From positions 1-64,000 of the forward strand of contig JAUNHV010000006.1 in NCBI GenBank assembly GCA_030523725.1: a stretch of 64,000 bases of DNA. The letters run 5' to 3'. The notes under the pieces were generated by a model. That model ran no database searches. It was not told the origin of the DNA and saw only the letters and a list, made by a program, of their open reading frames with translations. This DNA comes from Synergistaceae bacterium. Its GTDB lineage: Bacteria > Synergistota > Synergistia > Synergistales > Synergistaceae. The stretch's first letter is position 1. Every line of letters begins with the position of its first letter. Shown in pieces: positions 15,535-24,113 of this stretch. The translations under genes and the position numbers were made by a program.

Positions 15535-18117
15535 TTACGGCAAGAATTTTACAATTGCTTTTCGTGTTATCTCTAGAGGAATAATAAATACCGCAAGAGT
15601 AAAACAAATTATCCAGCTTTTTAGCGATAATCTTTCAACTGCAAGTATTGCTCCGCCGAAAGTTACAAAGACAAACTGCAAAATGAATATGAGTGACATT
15701 ATTGCTATAAAAACTTTGTTTTCTAAAATATTTTCAAATGGATTTATGCCTTCCGCCATAGCGTTAAAACCATTGCAAGTTATAGACATCATAAAGGTTG
15801 CAAAAAGTGCCGTACGTAAATAAACGATATCTACCTTGCCAAAAAGAGACCGAACAGGCGGCACAAAAATTATGGAAAGACAGATAGCTGTGATGTAAAG
15901 TGCGCCAAAGACGATTTGCAAAAACATTTTTGCAGTGATAAGTCCCTCTTTACGCGGAATAGGAGCATTTTTCATTATATTTTTTTTAGCCTTTTCGCTG
16001 CCAAAGGCAATGGCAGCCAAGGTGTCCATAGCGATATTTATAAGCAGGAGTTGCACAACGGTTAAGACTACATTTTGCCCTAAAATTGGTGCTAAAAGAC
16101 AGATGAGAACAGCAGCAACATTGACGGTAAGTTGGAAAATTAAAAATTTTCTAATGCTCATAAACATTGTTCTGCCGTAGAGAATAGCTCTTGCAATCGA
16201 GGTAAAATTATCATCTAAAATTGTGATGTCTCCTGCTTCCTTTGCAACTTCTGTTCCACTCCCCATTGCAAAGCCTACGTCAGCTTTCTTCAAAGCGGGA
16301 GCATCATTGACTCCGTCTCCTGTCATTCCAACTACGTAATCTAATTCTTGTGCTAGACGCACAAGACGACTTTTGTCTGTTGGCAAGGCTCGTGCCACGA
16401 CACGGAGACGTGGAATAATGTTTTTCATTTCCTTATCGCTAAGTTCTGCAAGCTCAGATGATGTCATAGCTATTTCATCTTTACCCGTTAAAAGCCCAGC
16501 ATCACGTGCTATAGCTACTGCTGTTTGCTTTCTATCACCAGTCACCATAACAACCTGAATACCGGCTGTTTTGACCTCTTTTATTGCTTCTATAACTTCT
16601 TGACGAACATCGTCACGGATGCTGATTATGCAGAGTAATATTTGCATGCCCTTCATTCGTTTTGCAACGCCAATCAACCTCATGGAAGCGGCAGACTGTG
16701 TGTCAAGGTACTCAAAAAGTTTTTCTTTGTTGGCCAATTCTTTTACTTCGCCGTTAGGTGACAAATAATGCGTGGAAGCCTCAAGTATCTTCTCTCCTGC
16801 TCCCTTTATGTATTCAATATTGTTGATTTCAATCAGGGAATATTTTTTTGTAGAATCAAAAGGCTCAAATTTTGTAATGATAGATCTGTCTAGTTTATTT
16901 GCAACATTTTCCTTGATAAGAAACGTCATAAGTGCTCTATCTGTTGGATTACCACCAAGCACGTTTGAGCCGTTGATTTTTGAACTATTATTCAAACCAA
17001 GACCGATGAGCAAATCGTCTTGAAAATCTTCTGACACCTCATTCAAATTTTTGAAGTAGTGTAAATCTCCTGTGGCAAAGGTGACAACGTTTAATTTTCC
17101 CTCTGTAATGGTGCCGGTTTTGTCGCTGAAAAGTAAACTTAGGCTTCCTGCCGTTTCAATTCCGTTTATTTTATGCACTAGGACATTATCACGAGCCATC
17201 TTAAGGCTTTGGAAAGATAAAAGAAGAGACGTAAGCATGGGAAGTCCTTCTGGCACGGCACAGACAATAATGGTAACTGCAACAGTAACTGCGTCTAGTA
17301 TAATGCGTAACCATGAAAAAAAGTTTGGGTTTGTTTGTATAAAATTACCAGAAAAAATTGAGCGTCCCAAAATGGCACAAACTATTGTAACTGCTCCGAC
17401 ATAACCAAAGGTAGAAATTTGCTTTGCAAGGTGTGCGAGTTTCACTTGAAGTGGCGTAGCACGAGTTAGCTCCTGTACCTCGAGGGCAAGTTTGCCAAAT
17501 AGGGTTTTATCCCCGACCATCTTTATTTCAACATAACCTTCGCCACCACAGACGACTGTTCCACGATAAACATAATGTTTATTTAATAGGTCTGAGGTAT
17601 CATAGCACCCAGCAACACTACAAGGAATTTTTTCTGCTTCTTCTGTTTCGCCATTCAAGACAGCCTGGTCAAGCATAAGGTGACCACAAATCACTTCACC
17701 GTCTGCCGGCAACTTGTCCCCTGCTTGAAGGTAAACAATATCTCCCGTGACAACTTCCGTAATAGAAATTTCTTGTAAAATTCCATTACGTAGAACCTTT
17801 GCTTTTTCTCTTGCTAATTCTTCTGACTGTAGGGCGCTTGCTTGTCCCTCTTGCTTGTATTCGCTCAAAGCAGAAACGAGGTTTGCAATCATAATGGCGA
17901 GGAATACGCCGAAGCTCTCATACCATTCTGCTCTGCCGAGGAAAAGCAAAACTAGCTGTATCACGAGGGCGCATAGCAAAATCAGAATCATGGGGTCAAA
18001 AAGCCCTTGCAAAACTTTTTTCAAAAAGCTTTCTCGTTTCTTTTGAGTTAGCACATTTGCGCCAAATTTTTTGCGACTTTTTAATACTTCTTCTTTTGTT
18101 AATCCTTTTAGTTCCAT
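15535..18117 (-). CDS. Cation-transporting P-type ATPase, Ca2+ type (P2)
   Basis: An 860-residue inner-membrane pump. Domains in order: N-terminal cation ATPase domain, two helices, actuator domain (LNGETEEAEK region), the ion-binding helix motif VPEGLPM typical of P2-type Ca2+ ATPases, phosphorylation site SDKTGTITEG, nucleotide-binding region (KYSLIEINNIEYIKGAGE) and the hinge TGDGVNDAPALKKADVGFAMG, then the C-terminal helices. The family exports Ca2+ by ATP hydrolysis; Mn2+ or Na+/K+ relatives cannot be excluded. The protein is full length. It is transcribed alone, divergent from lemA. Confidence 0.93.
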   Translation of the reverse strand: MELKGLTKEEVLKSRKKFGANVLTQKKRESFLKKVLQGLFDPMILILLCALVIQLVLLFLGRAEWYESFGVFLAIMIANLVSALSEYKQEGQASALQSEELAREKAKVLRNGILQEISITEVVTGDIVYLQAGDKLPADGEVICGHLMLDQAVLNGETEEAEKIPCSVAGCYDTSDLLNKHYVYRGTVVCGGEGYVEIKMVGDKTLFGKLALEVQELTRATPLQVKLAHLAKQISTFGYVGAVTIVCAILGRSIFSGNFIQTNPNFFSWLRIILDAVTVAVTIIVCAVPEGLPMLTSLLLSFQSLKMARDNVLVHKINGIETAGSLSLLFSDKTGTITEGKLNVVTFATGDLHYFKNLNEVSEDFQDDLLIGLGLNNSSKINGSNVLGGNPTDRALMTFLIKENVANKLDRSIITKFEPFDSTKKYSLIEINNIEYIKGAGEKILEASTHYLSPNGEVKELANKEKLFEYLDTQSAASMRLIGVAKRMKGMQILLCIISIRDDVRQEVIEAIKEVKTAGIQVVMVTGDRKQTAVAIARDAGLLTGKDEIAMTSSELAELSDKEMKNIIPRLRVVARALPTDKSRLVRLAQELDYVVGMTGDGVNDAPALKKADVGFAMGSGTEVAKEAGDITILDDNFTSIARAILYGRTMFMSIRKFLIFQLTVNVAAVLICLLAPILGQNVVLTVVQLLLINIAMDTLAAIAFGSEKAKKNIMKNAPIPRKEGLITAKMFLQIVFGALYITAICLSIIFVPPVRSLFGKVDIVYLRTALFATFMMSITCNGFNAMAEGINPFENILENKVFIAIMSLIFILQFVFVTFGGAILAVERLSLKSWIICFTLAVFIIPLEITRKAIVKFLP

Positions 18118-18339
18118 AGCAGCACCTATTTTGTTTTTATCTAAAAATTTTTATAAGGTTTTTTGCTACTATTCCTTCTCGTAGCAATTTAATTTTTACA
18201 CCAATTCATATACATTTTTACATGTGCATTACAAGGTTATTATAACACATGAATTTTATACGAAAATAGCCGAACATGTATCTGAGTATTTACCAGAAAA
18301 ATATTGACAAGTTCAAAAACAAAAAAACAAAAAAAACAT

Positions 18340-18366
18340 CAGAATTTCATAATTCTGCATTATAAT
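18340..18366 (+). promoter_or_regulatory. lemA -10 box with adjacent palindrome
   Basis: The 280-bp gap between the divergent ATPase and lemA is AT-rich. TATAAT at 18361-18366 is preceded by a perfect 7-bp inverted repeat (CAGAATT TCAT AATTCTG, 18340-18357) occupying the spacer and -35 region. A TTGACA at 18304-18309 is too far upstream to pair with this -10. No small gene is seen in the gap. Confidence 0.5.
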
Positions 18367-18397
18367 AAATTAAATAAGAACAGTGGAGGTAATTATT

Positions 18398-18949
18398 ATG
18401 ATCCCAATGTTAGTTGTTTTTGTCGTAGTTTTTATAGTATTATTTTGGCTTTTGGCAAGTTACAATGGTCTTGTAAAAGCCAAGAATATGGCAGCAGAAG
18501 CACTAAGTGGCGTTGATGTTGCGCTTCGCCGTCGTTTTGACCTTGTGCCAAATCTTGTTGAGACTGTAAAGGGGTACGCTAGTCACGAAAAGGACACACT
18601 AGAAAATGTAATAAAGATGCGTAATCAGATAGCATCTGCTAATGGACTTGACGAGCGTTTCAAAGCAGAAAATGCCCTTACTGGTACACTAGGAAAACTT
18701 TTTGTACTTTCCGAAAGTTACCCAGACTTAAAGGCAAATCAAAACTTTTTGTCCTTGCAAACTGAGCTAGGTAAGATAGAGGATGACTTGCAGCTTGCGC
18801 GTCGTTTCTACAATGGCTGTGTTCGCAACTTAAATAATGCGTGCGAAGTTTTCCCCTCTGTTATCGTGGCAAGGATGTTTGGCTTTAAGCAGATGACATA
18901 CTTTGAAACAAGTGAAGAAACAAAGGCTACACCTAGTGTACAGTTTTAA
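18398..18949 (+). CDS. lemA: LemA family membrane protein
   Basis: A 183-residue protein with one N-terminal membrane helix (residues about 3-22) and a helical domain with the LemA signature YNGLVKAKNMAAEALSGVDV, then RRFDLVPNLVETVKGYASHE. LemA proteins are bacterial membrane proteins of unclear biochemical role. ATG 18398 has GGAGG 8 nt upstream. The DUF2207 gene follows after 12 nt, a recurrent pairing in bacteria. Confidence 0.95.
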   Translation: MIPMLVVFVVVFIVLFWLLASYNGLVKAKNMAAEALSGVDVALRRRFDLVPNLVETVKGYASHEKDTLENVIKMRNQIASANGLDERFKAENALTGTLGKLFVLSESYPDLKANQNFLSLQTELGKIEDDLQLARRFYNGCVRNLNNACEVFPSVIVARMFGFKQMTYFETSEETKATPSVQF

Positions 18950-18961
18950 TTTTGTTTTGTT

Positions 18962-20941
18962 ATGACAAACAAAATGCACTATAACAAAGTTATATTAGCA
19001 AAAATTAAAGGAGCAGTAGCATTGTGCCTACTGCTCCTTTTGGTATGCTTTGTGTCAGTTGCCAAGGCAGATACGATTACAGATTTTAAGTGTAATATAA
19101 AAATTGAAACCAATTCCGTAATTGATGTAACAGAACAAATCACCATGCGTATTGATGATTTTGGCAAACATGGCATAATTCGCCAAATTCCAAACCTCAA
19201 GAAGGATAAGGAAGGTCGAGTTTTTGAGAGCAAGTTTTCTGTCTATGATTGCAAAATAAACGGAGAGAGTGCTCAATTTGTTGATGAGGTTGAAAGTGAC
19301 CATATTTCCATTCGCATTGGTGATGGTGCTGTTATCCTAGAACCTGGAGTTTACACCTTTACCATAGCCTACAAAGCGACAAGACAAATAGGCTTTTTTG
19401 ATAAATATGACGAGCTATATTGGAATGTAACTGGTGATATGTGGGACATGCCAATAGAGAAAGCTTGCTGCTCTGTTTCCTTGCCAGCAGGGAACAAAAA
19501 TTTTAGGTCTGTTGAATGGTATCGTGGAGCAAGAGGCGAAAGTGGCTATATGCAGAATGGGCAAAGGGTTGCTAACACGGTTAGAACAACCAAAGGATTA
19601 AATGAAAGAGAAGGGCTAACAGTTTGTTACACCTTCGACAAGGGGATTGTAACAGAGCCTGCACCATATTTTGGAGCGATGAAAACAGTAGAAAACATTG
19701 CTCTTGTCGTTGCTATTTTATCATTTGTACTTTTTGCTTTTCTGATTTTTCATGCTATTACGCATAAAAAACAGGCGGTAGTTATCCCGATTTGGGATAT
19801 TCCAAAGGGCATAACTCCGTCTATTTCAAGGTATGTTAGCCTTGCAAAATGCGGGCAAGCGGCTCTTTCTGCTGACATAATTTATCTTGCAACAAAGGGC
19901 TACATAAAGATAAAAGAAGATGAGAAAAAAAGCGGTTTTTCAATTTTTGCCACTACAAAACGTATCCTTTCCCTTGAGTGTGTTAAGCCTCTTGAGGAAG
20001 TGGTGAAGGACACGGAGCTTTCAGAGGACTTGCGTGACATTATGAAAGAATTATTTGCTGATGACACTACGATTTCTTTAACTGATGAAAACGGGGAAAC
20101 CTTCATTACATTGCTGGAAAATGTGCAATTTCATGCACAGACCTTTTTGCACGGTAAAACAGTTTCAAAGGTGATTTATCCTGCCTTGCAGCTTGGGCTT
20201 TTTGTTATAGGATTTCTTGCTCTTTTACCATTTTGGGGAGAGGACATGACGGCATTTGGTGTAGTAGCTCTTGCCTGTCTTGTACCTTGCGCAATTGGTT
20301 ATTCTGCTCTTTCCTCTCTTGGTCTTGTGCCCCGTGCAAAAAAGAAAAATGGAACGTTTTTTGTTTTTGTTGCCTTGGTATTTGTATATGGTATCGCGCT
20401 AATGATTTTTAGTGCTCTTGTAAGCGAATTTCAAGTTTATGCCAAGGCGCTTTTTGCCCTTATGCTTGCGAGTTTGCCGATAAGTTTTTCTGCCCTTTTT
20501 GTGCGAGATTACAATTCCCGTGGTTTGACAGATTTTGCAAAGGTGAAGGGAATAGAATTATTTTTGGATATGGCAGAAAAGGAACGAATTAAATTTTTTG
20601 AAGGTTATGACAAAAATTTTGCGAGCCCCAAGGTGCAATATGAAAGATTTTTACCCTATGCGGTGGCTCTTGGAGTGGCAAAAACCTGGGGAGAAAAATT
20701 TGCGGAACGCCTTAAAGAAATTAGCTATGTTCCCACATGGTACGAAACAAATTCCTTTGACGTGTTTGACATTATGCTTTTAAATGCCAGACTGAATATG
20801 ATGAGCCATATCATGGGCAGTAACATAGAGTCTTTCAAATCAAGTCAACAGAGCTTTACTATGTCCGGAGGAGGCTCCGGATTTGGTGGCGGTGGTTTCT
20901 CCGGTGGCGGAGGCGGTGGAGGCGGCGGTAGCACCTGGTAA
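18962..20941 (+). CDS. DUF2207 family membrane protein
   Basis: A 659-residue protein with a signal peptide (Lys-containing n-region, Leu-rich core, cleavage after AKA), an extracytoplasmic DUF2207 domain (about 38-235), a membrane helix (about 245-265), a cytoplasmic region, further helices (about 400-520) and a Gly/Ser-rich tail ending GGSTW that is typical of this family. Its function is unknown, but it is usually encoded with LemA. There is no clear ribosome site before ATG 18962, so translation may be coupled to lemA 12 nt upstream. A strong hairpin lies in the signal-peptide codons (19007-19040). Confidence 0.9.
   Translation: MTNKMHYNKVILAKIKGAVALCLLLLLVCFVSVAKADTITDFKCNIKIETNSVIDVTEQITMRIDDFGKHGIIRQIPNLKKDKEGRVFESKFSVYDCKINGESAQFVDEVESDHISIRIGDGAVILEPGVYTFTIAYKATRQIGFFDKYDELYWNVTGDMWDMPIEKACCSVSLPAGNKNFRSVEWYRGARGESGYMQNGQRVANTVRTTKGLNEREGLTVCYTFDKGIVTEPAPYFGAMKTVENIALVVAILSFVLFAFLIFHAITHKKQAVVIPIWDIPKGITPSISRYVSLAKCGQAALSADIIYLATKGYIKIKEDEKKSGFSIFATTKRILSLECVKPLEEVVKDTELSEDLRDIMKELFADDTTISLTDENGETFITLLENVQFHAQTFLHGKTVSKVIYPALQLGLFVIGFLALLPFWGEDMTAFGVVALACLVPCAIGYSALSSLGLVPRAKKKNGTFFVFVALVFVYGIALMIFSALVSEFQVYAKALFALMLASLPISFSALFVRDYNSRGLTDFAKVKGIELFLDMAEKERIKFFEGYDKNFASPKVQYERFLPYAVALGVAKTWGEKFAERLKEISYVPTWYETNSFDVFDIMLLNARLNMMSHIMGSNIESFKSSQQSFTMSGGGSGFGGGGFSGGGGGGGGGSTW
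19007..19040 (+). promoter_or_regulatory. 13-bp perfect hairpin inside the DUF2207 signal-peptide codons
   Basis: AAAGGAGCAGTAG (19007-19019) pairs perfectly with CTACTGCTCCTTT (19028-19040) around an 8-nt loop, followed by only a few T residues. The 5' arm contains an AAAGGAG that would be sequestered. It could act as a partial terminator between lemA and the downstream frame or as an mRNA stability element (inference). Confidence 0.6.
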
Positions 20942-20981
20942 CTTCAATTTATAAAAACTCCTCGCGAATTGGTCTCTTTTG

Positions 20982-20990
20982 TGCTAAAAT
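20982..20990 (+). promoter_or_regulatory. Possible extended -10 promoter
   Basis: TGCTAAAAT, an extended -10 element, lies 44 bp before the next start codon. No convincing -35 box is seen. Confidence 0.35.
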
Positions 20991-21034
20991 ACTGCGTTTG
21001 TTAATTTTTACAACGTCTTAAGGGAGGAAATACT

Positions 21035-21400
21035 ATGAAGAAATCAAAAATTTTACTTCTTGTACTGGTTGCACTTTTTATGTTGGTTGTCCCCAGTGAC
21101 TCAGCTTTTGCGGCTTTGTCAAAGGAAGGCTATATTCGTGATGTGCCAGATGTTGTTTTTAAGCATTTTGTCGTTTCAAAGGATGGACTCATTATTACTC
21201 TTGTGAACAAGAGCGACAAAGAAATAAAGTTTGAGGCTGGTATTTCTTTTCTTGACGAAAGAAATAGAGAAGTTGCAACCACTTTTATTCCAGCTACTAT
21301 ACTTCCTCCACATGGTAGCGTACCGCTCCGTAACCTTACCATCATAACAGATTATCAAGCTGCAAAAAGTGCTGTTGGAATTGCCTGGCACATTTATTAA
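21035..21400 (+). CDS. Small secreted protein of unknown function
   Basis: A 121-residue protein with a clear signal peptide (KK n-region, hydrophobic core, cleavage near AFA-AL). The mature part of about 95 residues is beta-rich in appearance (IITLVNKSDKEIKFEAGISF, then an LPPHGSVPLRNLTI segment), suggesting a small immunoglobulin-like or FxLYD-like fold, but I do not recognise the family. GGGAGG lies upstream of the ATG. prmA begins 13 nt after its stop, so the two are probably co-transcribed. Confidence 0.8.
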   Translation: MKKSKILLLVLVALFMLVVPSDSAFAALSKEGYIRDVPDVVFKHFVVSKDGLIITLVNKSDKEIKFEAGISFLDERNREVATTFIPATILPPHGSVPLRNLTIITDYQAAKSAVGIAWHIY

Positions 21401-21413
21401 GGGGTGAGGTGCT

Positions 21414-22286
21414 ATGGAAAATTTAGATTTTTGGTGGTACATCACAATAAAATCTACAGAAAGCGAAGATATGCTCATGTCCCTTGCTAATGTGGCAGAG
21501 TGTATAGGTAGTGAGGTTCAGACTCTACCAAATGGCTCTACAAGGCTTCGTGCTTATTTTCGCAACAATGAGGATATTTCCTACTGGCAGGACAAACTAC
21601 TAAGTGCTGCTGAGAACATGTGTCCCATTGAAATTGAGGACGTTGGAAAGGTAGAAAATCAGCCGTGGCACACAGCCGTAAAAGAGGCTTTCCCTCCCTT
21701 GCCTGTAGGGAAAAATTTGGTTGTACTCGCCCCTTGGCACAGAGATAAAATTGATAAAAATGGCAAAAAAATTCCTCTTTTTATAAATCCTGGAAGTGCT
21801 TTTGGTACTGGTTACCACGAGAGCACGCAAATAGCCTTGACCTTGCTTGAAAAATATATCAAGCGTGGGGCTAGGGTAGCTGATATAGGCACCGGAAGTG
21901 GAATTTTATCTATCGCAGCAATAAAAATGGGAGCTAGCTTTTCTAACGCGGTTGATATTGATGCAACAGTTTTGGAAGAGGTGGCTAACAATCTTGAACT
22001 AAATAATATTTCAAAAAATAAAATTTCCTTAAGGCTAGGAGATCTCTTAAAGGATTTCGATGAAACAGCAGATTTGCTTATGGCAAATATTTTGCTTAAT
22101 CCACTGACTACAATGCTTTGCTCTGTCCCTGACGTTATTGGTAAGGACGGTATGGCAATATTCTCCGGTATGTTAGAGAAAGAAAAACCAATATTCCTAG
22201 AGGCACTTGAGGGTGCAAATATGGAAGTTGTAGAAGAATTTGTCAAGGGAGAATGGTGGGGTGTCGTTACCAAGGTTAAGGCTTGA
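21414..22286 (+). CDS. prmA: Ribosomal protein L11 methyltransferase
   Basis: A 290-residue cytosolic SAM-dependent enzyme that methylates L11. It has the N-terminal substrate domain (DFWWYITIKSTESED), the GSAFGTGYHEST loop, the SAM-binding motif VADIGTGSGILSIAA and the catalytic-region motif LLMANILLNPL. GAGGTG lies 4-5 nt before the ATG. Its 3' end overlaps rsmE by 26 nt, a frequent gene pair in Firmicutes. Confidence 0.95.
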   Translation: MENLDFWWYITIKSTESEDMLMSLANVAECIGSEVQTLPNGSTRLRAYFRNNEDISYWQDKLLSAAENMCPIEIEDVGKVENQPWHTAVKEAFPPLPVGKNLVVLAPWHRDKIDKNGKKIPLFINPGSAFGTGYHESTQIALTLLEKYIKRGARVADIGTGSGILSIAAIKMGASFSNAVDIDATVLEEVANNLELNNISKNKISLRLGDLLKDFDETADLLMANILLNPLTTMLCSVPDVIGKDGMAIFSGMLEKEKPIFLEALEGANMEVVEEFVKGEWWGVVTKVKA

Positions 22287-23007
22287 AAATTGCCACTTTG
22301 ATAGTGCAAAAAACCTTTGGCAGATTTCGCGTGACGAAGCACACCACCTGGTCCATGTTCGTCGTCTCTACACAGGTTCGCTAGTTGAAGGGCTTTTGTG
22401 TGGAGCTTCTAATGACTTAACTGAAAAGCAGGGCAAAAAAATTTTACTAAAGCTTGACTGTCAAGGCGACAATGTCTTTGCGAGAGAGATAAAACAAGAG
22501 GAGGAAGCAAACGAGTTTGAGCTTGTCTTGCTCCTTGCACTCTTAAAGAGCGATCAGTGGGAAGATGCGCTACGTTTTGCCGCGCAAACTGGTGTGACGC
22601 ACATTGCGCCACTCATTGCTGAACGTTCAATCCCCAAAATAACGCAAGAAGAATTACCTAAAAAAATGTTGCGTTGGAACAAAATTTTGGATGAAGCTAC
22701 AAAACAGTCTAGTGCCGTTGTTCCACCACATTTAGCGGAGCCTGTTTCATTTATAAATTTTGATTTTGATTCCCTATCAGGTCAAAGGTTTGTAGCTCTC
22801 TTGGCTGACAGCACAGTTTCGTTAAAGGATATAAAATTAGGTTATTCTGTGGCACTTGCCATTGGCCCTGAGGGGGATTGGTCGCCGCAAGAGGCAAAAA
22901 CTCTACTTGAAAATAATTTTACGCCAATCACACTTGGAAAAAGAATTTTGAAAGCATCCACCGCAGTAGCTGTTGGGTGTGGTGCAATATCAATATTAAA
23001 ACGATAA
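22261..23007 (+). CDS. rsmE: 16S rRNA (uracil-1498-N3)-methyltransferase
   Basis: A 248-residue SPOUT-class enzyme modifying U1498 of 16S rRNA. It has the short N-terminal PUA-like domain (SLPRLRLE, HHLVHVRRL), the segment ERSIPK, the KILDEATKQSS motif, and the SAM-binding knot AIGPEGDWSPQEA with the LGKRILKASTA finale. GTG 22261 is chosen because AAGGGAG lies 9 nt upstream and the protein then starts MSLPR like its family. It overlaps prmA by 26 nt in another frame. Confidence 0.94.
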   Translation: MSLPRLRLENCHFDSAKNLWQISRDEAHHLVHVRRLYTGSLVEGLLCGASNDLTEKQGKKILLKLDCQGDNVFAREIKQEEEANEFELVLLLALLKSDQWEDALRFAAQTGVTHIAPLIAERSIPKITQEELPKKMLRWNKILDEATKQSSAVVPPHLAEPVSFINFDFDSLSGQRFVALLADSTVSLKDIKLGYSVALAIGPEGDWSPQEAKTLLENNFTPITLGKRILKASTAVAVGCGAISILKR

Positions 23008-23041
23008 AAGCAACTTATTCCATTTCGGAACAAGTTACTTT
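23007..23041 (+). terminator. Possible terminator after rsmE
   Basis: An imperfect hairpin (AAAG, AACTT, TTCC pairing with GGAA, AAGTT, CTTT; two mismatches) begins at the rsmE stop. There is no long T tract, so this is tentative. Confidence 0.45.
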
Positions 23042-23092
23042 ACGGCTCGTAAAAAATAAATTTAATGAAAATAATATTTTGGGGAAACATCA

Positions 23093-24052
23093 ATGTTATC
23101 AATATTAAGAACAGAAAACGAAGAACTAGTGCCCTATAGCATAGAACAAGAAGTGCCGGAGGGCTCATGGTTTTCTCTTGTGCATCCAAGTGCGGATGAA
23201 ATGGAACAGGTGAGTCGTATTGCACAGGTGGAAGAGCATTTTCTTCATGCACCTCTCGACCCTGAAGAATCTTCTCGCATGGAGATTGATGACGGCAGCC
23301 TTTTTATAATAATAAACGTTCCAAAAGATAGAAAATCGCAGGACGATGATTATGATACCATCCCTATCGGTATTGTTGTTACACCGAAATATTTTATCAC
23401 CGTTTGTAACGAAGATAATAATATAATAAACAAGTTTGCTAGCGGAAATTTTAAATTTTTTAACACTAGTTTCAAGACGAGATTTCTTTTTATGCTTCTT
23501 TTCCGTTCAGCAATTCTCTTTTTGAAAGATTTACGCCAAATTACGCGTATAAGTGACAGAGTGGAAGATGACCTGCGTAAGACTATGAAGAATGATAATC
23601 TTTTTCTACTGCTCGATATGCAAAAGGGGCTAACCTATTACACAATAGCCTTGAAGTCTAACAAGGTCGTTGTGGAAAAACTTCTCCGTATGTGTACTGC
23701 TTCTCTGCCCAATGCGTTAATTTCTCATTATGAGGAAGATGGTGATTTACTTGAAGATGTTCATATCGAGTATGAACAGGCAATGGAGATGGCGCAAATT
23801 CAAACAGACGTTCTAGGTGGCATAACGGACACATTTGCCTCTGTTATTTCAAACAATTTGAATATTGTTATGAAATATTTAACGTCAATTACAATCGTCC
23901 TTGCTGTTCCTACGCTTCTTTCTGGACTATTCGGAATGAATGTCCCCGTGCCATACACAAATCACCCATGGGGGTTTGCAATAGTAATTGGTTGGTCTGT
24001 TTTACTCACAATTTGTGCTGTCATTTGGCTTTGGAAAAAGCATTTGTTCTAA
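23093..24052 (+). CDS. corA: CorA-type magnesium/divalent cation channel
   Basis: A 319-residue protein of the CorA metal-ion transporter family: a large N-terminal cytosolic domain, a long helix (about 200-250), and two C-terminal membrane helices with the signature FGMNVP at the periplasmic loop and a basic end (KKHLF). It forms pentameric Mg2+ channels in characterised members; Co2+/Ni2+/Zn2+ transport also occurs in the family. GGGG lies about 8-10 nt before the ATG. Monocistronic by context. Confidence 0.92.
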   Translation: MLSILRTENEELVPYSIEQEVPEGSWFSLVHPSADEMEQVSRIAQVEEHFLHAPLDPEESSRMEIDDGSLFIIINVPKDRKSQDDDYDTIPIGIVVTPKYFITVCNEDNNIINKFASGNFKFFNTSFKTRFLFMLLFRSAILFLKDLRQITRISDRVEDDLRKTMKNDNLFLLLDMQKGLTYYTIALKSNKVVVEKLLRMCTASLPNALISHYEEDGDLLEDVHIEYEQAMEMAQIQTDVLGGITDTFASVISNNLNIVMKYLTSITIVLAVPTLLSGLFGMNVPVPYTNHPWGFAIVIGWSVLLTICAVIWLWKKHLF

Positions 24053-24113
24053 TTTACCCGTTGTATATGCTGTGACATACTTGACCGAAATTAAATGAGG
24101 AAGGGCTAAGCTA

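Noticed and set aside
18304-18309. TTGACA as the lemA -35 box
   Set aside because: It lies 51 bp before the TATAAT, far beyond normal spacing.
22240-22260. TTG start of rsmE seven codons earlier
   Set aside because: GTG 22261 has AAGGGAG at the right distance and gives the family's MxxPR N-terminus.
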